From NCBI GenBank assembly GCA_947631435.1, contig CANRLM010000014.1, forward strand, positions 1 through 40,653: a stretch of DNA of 40,653 bases, given 5' to 3'. How positions within the stretch are numbered: position 1 is the first letter of the stretch; every line of letters begins with the position of its first letter. The notes beneath the pieces were generated by a model that did no database searches, was not told the origin of the DNA, and saw nothing but the letters and a program-made list of their open reading frames with translations. Shown here in pieces: positions 1 to 7,016 of the stretch. Position numbers and translations under genes: made by a program. The DNA is from an uncultured Akkermansia sp. Lineage in GTDB: Bacteria > Verrucomicrobiota > Verrucomicrobiia > Verrucomicrobiales > Akkermansiaceae.

Positions 1-15
1 AAAATGCTATGCTCT

Positions 16-72
16 TGGGTGACCGTTTATTTTGAGGCATCGGCCTTCGGTGACTTTTTCTTTTGAGGCATT
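16..72. repeat. two copies of a short dispersed repeat
   Basis: Two related copies lie here: copy A (16-40) and copy B (44-72), both ending in TTTTGAGGCAT. The 19 bases at 22-40 are identical to 642-660. The 14 bases at 44-57 (CCTTCGGTGACTTT) are identical to 27690-27703. All copies point the same way. The copies overlap the end of the transposase remnant, so they may be worn transposon ends, but this is inference. Confidence 0.6.
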
Positions 73-489
73 ACGTGCATTTCTGATACGGCACAGTTAA
101 TGCGGCGAATTATCCCTCTCGGAGGTGGCATACTTCCTCGCAAGAAGAGAAATCGTGCAATTCGAGATCTCGCTCCTGAGGTGCAGCGTATAGCCCATTC
201 CTGGATGAAATGTACCGGGACGAAACGTGTGATGTTTTTTGCATCCGACACAGTATCCTCGAGAAGCCCTGGCTTCTGAAATGGTTGTGCGACCACAAGC
301 TGGCAAATCCAAAACGTTGATGACTTTCCTGGTGTTCAGGCAGGGAGGACACCCGCAGCGCGGGCAATTCAAAGCCCTCTCCGAATTAACGTGCAGCTTG
401 ACAAGCACACCCTTATCGCACAAAATCAGCCCGTCGACATTCCGACCTTTGCATTCATAAAGTGATTTGATTATAACGCTATTCTGCAA
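27..489 (-). pseudogene. ISL3-family transposase, N-terminal fragment
   Basis: About 130 residues can be read from a TTG at 489. They resemble the N-terminus of ISL3-family transposases: an opening like NSVIIKSLYEC, then a zinc-ribbon pattern with CPRCGCPPC near residue 43 and CVGC near residue 79. The part that looks like a helix-turn-helix (LARKYATSER) runs into a stop at 97. The neighbouring frame continues it as GIIRRINCAVSEM and stops at 27, so a frameshift is likely. The DDE catalytic domain, which should make the protein more than 400 residues long, is absent. The family call is from memory of ISL3 sequences; the truncation is seen directly. It is almost certainly inactive. Confidence 0.7.
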
Positions 490-550
490 CGGGTGTTGCG
501 GGGAATGCAGGGATGAAGTGCCGATTTTTTATCTTATCCTTTCATAGTCT

Positions 551-575
551 GGGTCAGTGAATTTGCCGGAGAGCC
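551..575 (-). mobile_element. possible ISL3 terminal inverted repeat
   Basis: On the minus strand this reads GGCTCTCCGGCAAATTC and onwards, a GGCTCT opening typical of ISL3-family ends. It lies about 60 bp upstream of the transposase start, where the end should be. A run of eight T lies just outside it at 577-584. The partner end is outside the window or lost, so the match cannot be confirmed. Confidence 0.35.
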
Positions 576-635
576 GTTTTTTTTGACTCAATTCCTGATC
601 AAAACTTTGCAAAAGCCAACTAAAAAGCTACGCTG

Positions 636-676
636 TTGGGAACCGTTTATTTTGAGGCATTGCTGAGGAGAGAAAC
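636..676. repeat. dispersed repeat, copy C
   Basis: The bases at 642-660 repeat 22-40 exactly. The copy continues with TTGAGGCATTGC, a short variable spacer and GGAGAGAAACT. The 27690-27735 copy has the same order: TTGAGGCATTGC, spacer, GGAGAAACT. This copy runs right up to the nrdG stop codon (676-678). Confidence 0.55.
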
Positions 677-1383
677 TACATTTTTCCGCGATCTTCTGGG
701 AAATTGCGGTAGCCGATGGGCAAGGGGGAATGATGGTCGAGCAGCAGACGGTCATAGCGCCGCGTAGGCGGAGTCATGTGACCGAGAGTGTGCTCGGTTC
801 GGAAGAAAAATTGCAGGTAGTAAGTGCCCCGATAGCCAAATTCATGAGCTTCTCGAATCATGCGAAGGATATCTGCCTCATCCAACAGAGCTGGGTGTAC
901 TGTGGTGCGTACTTCATGCTGTATTTTATATTGCTGAAGCAGCCCGAGAGTTTTGCGGAAACGATCAAAGAGTTGTCCTCCGTCCGGCAATTTCCACGTG
1001 CGATCCGCCGGCATCTTGTGATCAAGGGCCACGTAATCCAGTAAGTGGTTCTGCAGTAGCGGACGCAGCAGGTGTGGGTTAGAACCATTGGTATCGATTT
1101 TGATAAGGTAGCCGATGTCTTTGATCTGTGCGCAAAGTTCCGGCAGGTTTGGAATAAGCGAGGCCTCTCCTCCGGAGAGTACCACAGCATCCAGAAAGGC
1201 TCGTCGCTCCTTTAGGAAGGCGATCTCATCCACCTCTCCTCGGCTTTGAGCCAGGGCGAGATCTGGATTGTAGCAGTAAGGGCAGCGCAGGTTGCAGCCC
1301 TTGTACCACAGAATACACGCGGCCTTCCTGGGGTAATCCAGGAAGGTAAGGGGGGTAATGTCTGTTGGATGAACGATGGGCAC
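676..1383 (-). CDS. nrdG: anaerobic ribonucleotide reductase activating protein (radical SAM)
   Basis: This is the radical SAM activase that places the glycyl radical on class III ribonucleotide reductase, using S-adenosylmethionine and a [4Fe-4S] cluster. The cluster motif CxxxCxxC is C30, C34 and C37 (GCNLRCPYC). It is followed by LSGGEA, the usual GGE element that binds the SAM amino group. At 235 residues it is in the range of the longer NrdG-like activases. The start used is GTG at 1383; no ATG fits. It begins only 8 bp after a terminator-like hairpin, so its expression is probably lower than that of nrdD. Third gene of the cluster after nrdD and the radical subunit. Confidence 0.88.
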   Translation of the reverse strand: MPIVHPTDITPLTFLDYPRKAACILWYKGCNLRCPYCYNPDLALAQSRGEVDEIAFLKERRAFLDAVVLSGGEASLIPNLPELCAQIKDIGYLIKIDTNGSNPHLLRPLLQNHLLDYVALDHKMPADRTWKLPDGGQLFDRFRKTLGLLQQYKIQHEVRTTVHPALLDEADILRMIREAHEFGYRGTYYLQFFFRTEHTLGHMTPPTRRYDRLLLDHHSPLPIGYRNFPEDRGKM

Positions 1384-1391
1384 GAATCACC

Positions 1392-1419
1392 AAAAAACCC
1401 CGGTTCACTACGACCGGGG
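1392..1419 (-). terminator. intrinsic terminator between the radical subunit and nrdG
   Basis: On the minus strand, CCCCGGT pairs perfectly with ACCGGGG across an 8-nt loop (arms at 1413-1419 and 1398-1404). Six T residues follow (1397-1392). It lies within the reductase cluster just before the nrdG start, so it can act as an attenuator that lets only part of the transcripts reach nrdG. Confidence 0.8.
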
Positions 1420-1440
1420 AAGGGTGAAGAAGCAAAGATA

Positions 1441-1489
1441 CCCCACCCCCTCGCGCACAGAGTATTTTTTCTGTGGCGGAGGGGAGGGG
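1441..1489 (-). other. long GC-rich hairpin after the radical-subunit gene
   Basis: Starting 6 nt after the stop codon of the small gene (1496-1498), the minus strand reads CCCCTCCCCTC, then CACAGA, a loop, TCTGTG, and GAGGGGGTGGGG. The outer arms pair over about 10 bp with a mismatch and a bulge; the inner arm is a perfect 6 bp. No T run follows. It could protect the 3' end of the upstream mRNA after termination at 1392. Confidence 0.55.
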
Positions 1490-1495
1490 CTGAAA

Positions 1496-1708
1496 TCACT
1501 TCAGGATAGCATCGCCGCAGCAGCCGCAGGGCTCCACGAAGTGTTCGCGTTCCTCAAATTCGCCCTGTTTACCGGCATTGAAGGTCTCCACTGGACGGTG
1601 GTAGCCCATCACGCGAGTATAGACAGTGCACTTGGAACGCTCAGCTTCATGCTCAGCCAGGATCTGCTCGTCTGTTTTGACGACGGCCTTAATGTCTTGG
1701 TCACTCAT
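1496..1708 (-). CDS. separate glycyl-radical domain polypeptide of class III ribonucleotide reductase
   Basis: This 70-residue protein carries the part that the main NrdD chain lacks. YTRVMGYHRPV followed by FNAGKQGEFEER matches the glycyl-radical tail of NrdD proteins (RVxGYxRP...GKxxEF..R). The radical-bearing residue should be G35. The tail ends EPCGCCGDAILK, with C61, C63 and C64, which could be a redox thiol site; that is inference. ATG at 1708 is chosen because upstream codons overlap nrdD in another frame and look like shadow sequence. The gene starts 29 bp after the nrdD stop; no Shine-Dalgarno is seen. It must work with the 1738-3870 product and be activated by NrdG. Confidence 0.85.
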   Translation of the reverse strand: MSDQDIKAVVKTDEQILAEHEAERSKCTVYTRVMGYHRPVETFNAGKQGEFEEREHFVEPCGCCGDAILK

Positions 1709-1737
1709 GTTTTTTGTGTTTTGGGTTAAGGAAATTC

Positions 1738-3870
1738 TTATTTGTGCTCGGGAAAAAGAGGAAGCTCCGGTTGCTCCTCGGCGCGTGCTCGCGCAATGAG
1801 TTCTTCGTCGCAAAGAGGACAGTAATCGTGGCGACCCTTCAAATAGCCGTGCTTATCGCACACAGAGAAGAGCGGCGTCACCGTAATGTAGGGCATCTTG
1901 AAGTTGGTGAGTACTTTGCGCACGATGTCGCGGCAGGCTTCCGGAGAGGAGATAGCCTCGTTCATGTACATGTGGAATACCGTGCCGCCGGTGTAGCAGC
2001 ACTGCAGCTTGTCCTGCATCTTGAGAGCCTTGAAGAGATCCTGCGTGTAGTTTGCGGGGAGTTGAGAGCTGTTCGTGTAGTACCTGTGCCCGGGAGAACC
2101 GGCCTGGATAATGTCCGGGTACCTTTTGGAGTCTTCGCGAGCAAAGCGGTGGGTTGTGCCTTCTGCCGGGGTGGCCTCCAAGTTGTACAGGTTGCCGGTT
2201 TCGGCCTGGTAGCCGCGGATACGCTCCCGCATGAAATGCAGCACATCTTCAGCGAAGGCGATGCCATCCGGGGTGGCTGTGTTCATGGTATCGCCGGAGA
2301 AGTTGCGGAGCATTTCGTTGATGCCGTTCAGTCCAATAGTGGAGAAGTGGTTACGCAAGTGAGGCAAGTAACGCTTAGTGTAAGGATAGAGTCCTCGCTC
2401 GTAGAGAGTATTAATGAACACTCGCTTCTTCTCCAGCGTGCTCTTGGCAAGATCCATAAGCTCAGCAAGCTTGGCATACAGCAAGTTTTTATTGCCCTTG
2501 TAAAGGTAGCCCAGGCGTGCCATGTTGATGGTCACCACACCGATGGAGCCGGTCATTTCCGCTGAGCCGAAAAGACCTCCGCCGCGCTTCAGTAGTTCAC
2601 GGAGATCAAGTTGCAAGCGGCAGCACATCGAGCGTACGGCATCCGGCTTATAAGCCTCCTCATCAATGACTTTGTTGCCGTTCTCATCAATTTTGTACTG
2701 GGAACCGACGAAATTTTGGAAGTAGGAAGAACCAATTTTTGCAGCATTCGCAAAGAGAAGAGGGACATTTTCGCCTTCCCAGTCAAAGTCCTCGGTGATA
2801 TTAACGGTAGGAATCGGAAAGGTGAAAGGTTGCCCGGTGCTGTCACCCTCTGTAAGCACTTCGTAAAAGGCTTTCTGAATTACCGTCATCTCCGGCTGAA
2901 AATGCTTGTAGGTCATGCCGGTGAGACTTTCCGCTCCCCGTTCCTTTGCCAGCGTTTCCAGTTTTTCGTCGTGCAGATTCTCAAAGATGTGCGCGCCGCC
3001 GGAGAAGGGGGGTTGCTCGCGCAAGTCACGCGGAACAGTCCAGTCAATGGTAACGTTGGTAAAGGGACTTTGTCCCCAGCGGGAGGGAACATTCAGATTG
3101 TACACAAAGCTCCGCAGAGCCTTCTTCACCTCGTTGTACGGCAATTGATCCCGGAAGAGGTAGGGGGAGAGATAGGTGTCAAATGAACTGAAAGCCTGAG
3201 CTCCGGCCCATTCACTCTGCAAAATACCCAGGAAGTTTGCCATCTGCCCCAACGCCTCGCGGAAATGTTTAGGCGGACGGCTGTTTACGCGGCTGCGTAC
3301 GCCATTGAAGCCCTCATTAAGCAGATTGCGCAGGCTCCACCCTGCACAATACCCCGTGAGGCAGTCCAGATCGTGGATGTGATAATCGCCGTTGCGATGA
3401 GCAGCTCCCTCATCTGGAGAGTAGACTTGGTCAAGCCAGTAGTTGGCAATGACTTTGCCCGCTGTGTTGTTCACTAATCCAGCGTTAGAGTAGGTTGTAT
3501 TCGAATTGGCTTTAATGCGCCAGTCGATGTTGCCTATGTACTCTTCAATGGCTTGCTTGCAGTCTACCCATGTATTGCCCTGGTACATGCCGGCGATCTG
3601 TTCGCGCTGCAGCTTATGCAGGAAGCGATACTTGATGAAATTCCGAGCGGTTTCAAAAGAACCGGCAGCCATGAGTTCATGTTCGATGAGATCCTGTACT
3701 TTTTCCACCGGGATATATTCCTCTTCCTTTACGGCATCCAGCACGTGAGTGTATACCAGCGGATTGTATTCCTCCTGTGAGGCATGATAAGCTTTCTCAA
3801 TGGCCTGCTGAATCTTGTAGGCTTCAAAACGTTCGCGCTTTCCGTTGCGCTTGATGATTTGCTGCGGCAT
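1738..3870 (-). CDS. nrdD: anaerobic ribonucleoside-triphosphate reductase, catalytic chain
   Basis: This class III ribonucleotide reductase chain (710 residues) makes deoxyribonucleotides without oxygen. An ATP-cone allosteric domain opens the protein (QIIKRNGKRERF, about residues 3-90). The barrel follows, with DLDCLTGYCAGW and the paired cysteines C416/C417 (SMCCRLQ), one of which is the likely thiyl-radical site. A zinc site closes it: C671, H674, C684, C687. The protein then stops, with no RVxGY glycyl-radical motif; that segment is the next gene. ATG at 3870 has AAGGA 8 nt upstream and starts at the ATP cone. An in-frame ATG at 4041 would add 57 unrelated residues from the leader and is not used. 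Confidence 0.9.
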   Translation of the reverse strand: MPQQIIKRNGKRERFEAYKIQQAIEKAYHASQEEYNPLVYTHVLDAVKEEEYIPVEKVQDLIEHELMAAGSFETARNFIKYRFLHKLQREQIAGMYQGNTWVDCKQAIEEYIGNIDWRIKANSNTTYSNAGLVNNTAGKVIANYWLDQVYSPDEGAAHRNGDYHIHDLDCLTGYCAGWSLRNLLNEGFNGVRSRVNSRPPKHFREALGQMANFLGILQSEWAGAQAFSSFDTYLSPYLFRDQLPYNEVKKALRSFVYNLNVPSRWGQSPFTNVTIDWTVPRDLREQPPFSGGAHIFENLHDEKLETLAKERGAESLTGMTYKHFQPEMTVIQKAFYEVLTEGDSTGQPFTFPIPTVNITEDFDWEGENVPLLFANAAKIGSSYFQNFVGSQYKIDENGNKVIDEEAYKPDAVRSMCCRLQLDLRELLKRGGGLFGSAEMTGSIGVVTINMARLGYLYKGNKNLLYAKLAELMDLAKSTLEKKRVFINTLYERGLYPYTKRYLPHLRNHFSTIGLNGINEMLRNFSGDTMNTATPDGIAFAEDVLHFMRERIRGYQAETGNLYNLEATPAEGTTHRFAREDSKRYPDIIQAGSPGHRYYTNSSQLPANYTQDLFKALKMQDKLQCCYTGGTVFHMYMNEAISSPEACRDIVRKVLTNFKMPYITVTPLFSVCDKHGYLKGRHDYCPLCDEELIARARAEEQPELPLFPEHK

Positions 3871-3922
3871 ATCGTCTTCCTTGGTAAGTGTTGAGAGAGT
3901 CCAGTGATTTTTCCCACTCTCT

Positions 3923-4033
3923 GTTTCGGGAGCGAGAGAGAGAAAGAACGGGAGCAGTTTATCTTCCTCTGCCCCCGGTTCTTCCGGCAACGGGTTTGAC
4001 TCCCTGTCGCCGCTTGTCTCGGTTGCCCGAAAC
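3923..4033 (-). promoter_or_regulatory. structured RNA leader of nrdD (candidate)
   Basis: On the minus strand GTTTCGGG (4033-4026) pairs perfectly with CCCGAAAC (3930-3923), closing about 110 nt. Inside, CGGGGGCAG (3977-3969) pairs over 9 bp, with one G-U, to CTGCTCCCG (3957-3949) around an 11-nt loop. A shorter helix, GCAAC with GTTGC (near 4022-4026 and 3987-3991), would complete a three-way junction. I recognise no known riboswitch core. It lies 53 nt before the nrdD start, where a cis-acting control RNA would be expected. The folding was done by eye. Confidence 0.42.
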
Positions 4034-4090
4034 TTTAGCACACCACTCTCCTCTATTGCAAGCTAAAATTTCAGAAAAATTTTTTAGAAA

Positions 4091-4138
4091 TCCCAAAATA
4101 TGCAATAAGATTTGTTTGTGCAATACTATATCTTGTAG
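4091..4138 (-). promoter_or_regulatory. tandem NrdR-box-like sites
   Basis: NrdR boxes follow acaCwAtATaTwGtgt and come in pairs about 31-32 bp apart. The core CTATATCTTG at 4126-4135 matches 9 of 10. A weaker core, CAAAATATGC at 4094-4103, matches 7 of 10 and lies exactly 32 bp away. Both flank the promoter predicted here. No nrdR gene is in the window. Confidence 0.45.
4095..4123 (-). promoter_or_regulatory. sigma70-type promoter for nrdD
   Basis: Minus-strand TTGCAC (4123-4118), a 17-bp spacer and TATTTT (4100-4095). Transcription would start near 4088 and give a leader of about 218 nt. The -10 lies inside the weaker NrdR-like box. Confidence 0.45.
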
Positions 4139-4140
4139 GC

Positions 4141-4664
4141 GTTCTTTCGTGCTCGCATGATTATTTCCACCGAATTATTACGGGTTTCTTGAGTTTTTTT
4201 GACCCTTTTTCCCCACGGACACGCCACAGGATAGCGGGGATCTAACATTTTTTGCAGAACTTCTTTTCTCAATCCGTGGTTAACCGTGCCTAAAGAAGAG
4301 GGAGGGAATGTTCAATCTGCGAAACGGTCTCAGAAATGTGTTCTCGTTCGACAGCGTGGGGGAGGGGTAAAACCTCGGTAGAAGGGCTGCGATATTGAAC
4401 TTTATGCGATAGATTGCAAGAGGAAAAGGCTTCAGAAGTCAGGATTTTCATTCGTCTCTCGTGCAGTGTTGACTCCGGCTTTGGTCGGATCGTCGATAAA
4501 GCACGATACCGGATTAGATCGGCAAGAGCGAGAGCTTTTGATGTCGATGTAAAATGCATACGGAACATTTTTTTGCTGTTTATCTTTTATTTTTAATTAT
4601 TAATGTGTAATAATTGTTCAGAGGGATTGATAAGACTTGCAATTGTCCTCAGGCTTCTGCAGGC
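4141..4664. other. non-coding spacer between divergent nrdD and the acyl ligase gene
   Basis: About 520 bp with no convincing gene. It is AT-rich at both ends, notably 4570-4620. Short open frames at 4290-4568 (minus) and 4414-4596 (plus) show no recognisable domain, and neither has a convincing ribosome binding site. CCACGGA at 4213-4219 and TCCGTGG at 4273-4279 are inverted copies 53 bp apart; their meaning is unknown. Confidence 0.5.
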
Positions 4665-4693
4665 TTGACATTCGGGAGAAAAAGTGGTAGAAG
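4665..4693 (+). promoter_or_regulatory. sigma70-type promoter for the acyl ligase gene
   Basis: TTGACA (4665-4670), a 17-bp spacer and TAGAAG (4688-4693). Transcription would start near 4700, about 33 nt before the ATG at 4733. Confidence 0.5.
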
Positions 4694-4732
4694 GAACGCC
4701 CACAACTCACGATAACTTCCCAGCAGGTTCTC

Positions 4733-6901
4733 ATGACTCCGTTTATCATTTCCGGACAAGAAAATATTGTGACTCCGGGCTTCTATATGCCGAACAGATT
4801 GAGCATACGTTCCGGCAAAGCGTTGCATCATCTTCTGGCAGGGAAAGTGTGCTATCTGATCGATACAACTTTCCCGCCGGCTCCGGAAATCATGGACTAC
4901 CTCAAGACGAAGGACATCACTATCGAGTACTTTGATTTTCGTCATACGACTTCCCGTGCTGTTCGTGAGCAGATTTTAACGCACATGGACGAGGGAAAGA
5001 GCGTGGTATTCTTGCCGGGCCAGGTGGCGAAGGTGCGTGGTGCTCTCGCGGATGTGCCTTCCCCCTTTTTGCGGCACCTGGGTAGTTTGCATATTGCCCC
5101 TGTGCCGGTGTTTCTGGGATATTACGGGGATAAAATCACCAACCTTTATCGTGAGAGGGAGGAGGAGGAATGCTGTGAGATTTTCCATATCTTGCCTAAA
5201 CTGGCTGCAGGTCCTCAGACAGGGGAACGTTTGCTGGATGCTTGGCTGCAGAAGGGGGAGGAACTTTTTTCTGCACGACCACTGCTCCAGAAATCGCTCA
5301 CTACGCAGATTGTCCTCTCTCTTCGTGAACACCCGAACGTGGAAACGACTGATGGCATGAGTGGAGCCGCGTTGCCGAACTACAAGGCCCTTGGTATAGC
5401 GATGACTGTGGCGCGAGTGCTGCGCAAGCGAGATGTGAAGCGGGTAGGTGTAATTCTCCCTCCTGGTCCAGGGGGCCTCATTGCCATCGTTTCGTGTTTG
5501 CTGGCTGGAGTGACCCCGGTGATTATCAATTATGCCAGCTCTCGAGTCGCGTTTGAGAGCACGGTGCGCCAGGCGGAGCTTTCCTGCTTCATCACGGCGC
5601 GCAAATTCATGCAAAAGTTGCCCTCTTTTCCATGGCCGGCAGAGGAACAACTTCTTCTTGTGGAGGACCTGATCAAAACCCTTTCTAAGCCAGCCCTTAT
5701 CAGCAACATTCTTTTAGCAAAAGCTGCCCCTCCCGCTGTGATTTGCAAAATGTTTGATACAGACCAGCATAGCGGAGATGATGAAGCGGTGATGTTGTTT
5801 ACTTCCGGTTCTTCCGGCGAACCAAAAGGGGTAGCTCTCTCCCACCGAATGATTTTAGCCAATGTGGCTCAATGTTCCTGCCGTATTCCTCTTCAGGATG
5901 AGCACTTCCTGGGAAGCCTTCCTATTTTCCACAGCTTCGGACTCACGGTGACCCTGATGCTTCCGTTGATCTGCGGTTATCCCATCTGTGCTTACCCTAA
6001 CCCTACAGATGCACGAACTCTGTGCGAATTGGTCAAAAAATATCAACTGACCCTCTTGGCTACCACTCCCACCTTTGCTCGAGCTATGCTGCGTCGCGCT
6101 ACGGAGGATACGTTTGCTTCCATTCACCACTTTATCGTGGGGGCAGAAAAGCTACAACCTGACCTGGAGGAGGAGTATAAACGCAAGTGCGGTATCTCTT
6201 TGCTGGAAGGCTATGGTCTCACTGAGGCTACTCCCGTGTGCTCGCTGAATGTGAAGGATGCCCCGATGGTCCCCGGCTCAGCCTTCTATGTGCCGGGGAA
6301 GGTAGCACGCAGTATTGGTACTCCTTTGCCGGGGATCGCCGTGCGTATCACCGATGTGGATGACGACAGTAAGGAGCTTCCTCTCACTGAACGTGGGATG
6401 ATTTGGTTTCGTGGCGCTAATGTCTTCCACGGTTATGTGGGCAAGGAGGAGCTCAATAGCTCCATTTTCCACAACGGTTGGTTCAAAAGTGGCGATATTG
6501 GTCAACTCGATCTCAACGGGTTTATTACTCTTGGAGGGCGGCTTTCACGCTTTTCCAAGATCGGCGGAGAAATGGTTCCCCACGAAGGCATTGAGTTAGC
6601 TATCGCTCAGATTCTGAGTATCCCGCCGGAAGACGGTGTGCAGATTGCCGTTACCGGTGTGGTGGATGAGCAAAAGGGAGAGGCTCTCGTCCTTCTCTCT
6701 TCGCTTCCTTCCCATCAGCGCAGTTCGAAAGAGCACGAGATTCTCAGTATGATCCGCAGTAAGCTGGCGGAGCGCGGTCTCCCCAACCTGTGGGTTCCTC
6801 GCTACCTGGTGCCTGTTGAAGCTATCCCTGTACTTGCCACTGGCAAGCTTGATCTTAGAGGTTGTCGTCTCCTCGCTGAGGAAGCGCTCATGGAAGATTG
6901 A
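4733..6901 (+). CDS. Aas-like acyl-ACP/acyl-CoA synthetase with degenerate acyltransferase domain
   Basis: This 722-residue protein has the layout of Aas, in which a PlsC-type lysophospholipid acyltransferase is fused to an AMP-forming acyl-ACP synthetase. The ligase half looks intact: TSGSSGEPKG near 356 (ATP loop), GYGLTEATP near 493, SGDIG...GGRLSRFSKIGGE, and the C-terminal lysine in TGKLD near 705. The N-terminal 200 residues align with PlsC around VVFLPGQ (about 90), but the FPEG signature is altered and the catalytic NHxSxxD block is missing. It probably activates a fatty acid or related carboxylate; acyl transfer is doubtful. No membrane helix is evident. The substrate cannot be told from sequence. 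It has its own promoter and is followed by secreted-protein genes. Confidence 0.72.
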   Translation: MTPFIISGQENIVTPGFYMPNRLSIRSGKALHHLLAGKVCYLIDTTFPPAPEIMDYLKTKDITIEYFDFRHTTSRAVREQILTHMDEGKSVVFLPGQVAKVRGALADVPSPFLRHLGSLHIAPVPVFLGYYGDKITNLYREREEEECCEIFHILPKLAAGPQTGERLLDAWLQKGEELFSARPLLQKSLTTQIVLSLREHPNVETTDGMSGAALPNYKALGIAMTVARVLRKRDVKRVGVILPPGPGGLIAIVSCLLAGVTPVIINYASSRVAFESTVRQAELSCFITARKFMQKLPSFPWPAEEQLLLVEDLIKTLSKPALISNILLAKAAPPAVICKMFDTDQHSGDDEAVMLFTSGSSGEPKGVALSHRMILANVAQCSCRIPLQDEHFLGSLPIFHSFGLTVTLMLPLICGYPICAYPNPTDARTLCELVKKYQLTLLATTPTFARAMLRRATEDTFASIHHFIVGAEKLQPDLEEEYKRKCGISLLEGYGLTEATPVCSLNVKDAPMVPGSAFYVPGKVARSIGTPLPGIAVRITDVDDDSKELPLTERGMIWFRGANVFHGYVGKEELNSSIFHNGWFKSGDIGQLDLNGFITLGGRLSRFSKIGGEMVPHEGIELAIAQILSIPPEDGVQIAVTGVVDEQKGEALVLLSSLPSHQRSSKEHEILSMIRSKLAERGLPNLWVPRYLVPVEAIPVLATGKLDLRGCRLLAEEALMED

Positions 6902-6979
6902 GGGAACGTCCCGGGTGTTTTTCCCGAGGCGAAAGTATTTTCCTTGGGGAGAAAAAGCAAAATTGCCGAATTTTGAGGT

Positions 6980-7008
6980 TTGCCACACGGACATGAATGT
7001 GATACCAT
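6980..7008 (+). promoter_or_regulatory. promoter giving a near-leaderless transcript
   Basis: TTGCCA (6980-6985), a 17-bp spacer and TACCAT (7003-7008). The expected start near 7015 lies only about 2 nt before the ATG at 7017, and there is no Shine-Dalgarno, so the mRNA may be leaderless. Confidence 0.4.
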
Positions 7009-7016
7009 GCGTGCGA

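Noticed and set aside
1709..1813. Programmed frameshift joining nrdD and the radical subunit
   Set aside because: The frames overlap by about 25 codons, but no slippery sequence or pseudoknot is clear, and a separate ATG exists. It is not excluded, only unsupported.
1714..2565. Open frame of 283 codons on the plus strand
   Set aside because: Antisense to nrdD; no domain and no ribosome binding site.
3871..4041. 57-residue N-terminal extension of NrdD
   Set aside because: The extension is not like any NrdD. The ATP cone begins at the ATG at 3870, which has AAGGA upstream, and the extra codons lie in the predicted RNA structure.
4290..4568. Possible small gene (92 codons, minus) in the nrdD-ligase spacer
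   Set aside because: No domain, no ribosome binding site and no compositional sign of coding; left as non-coding.
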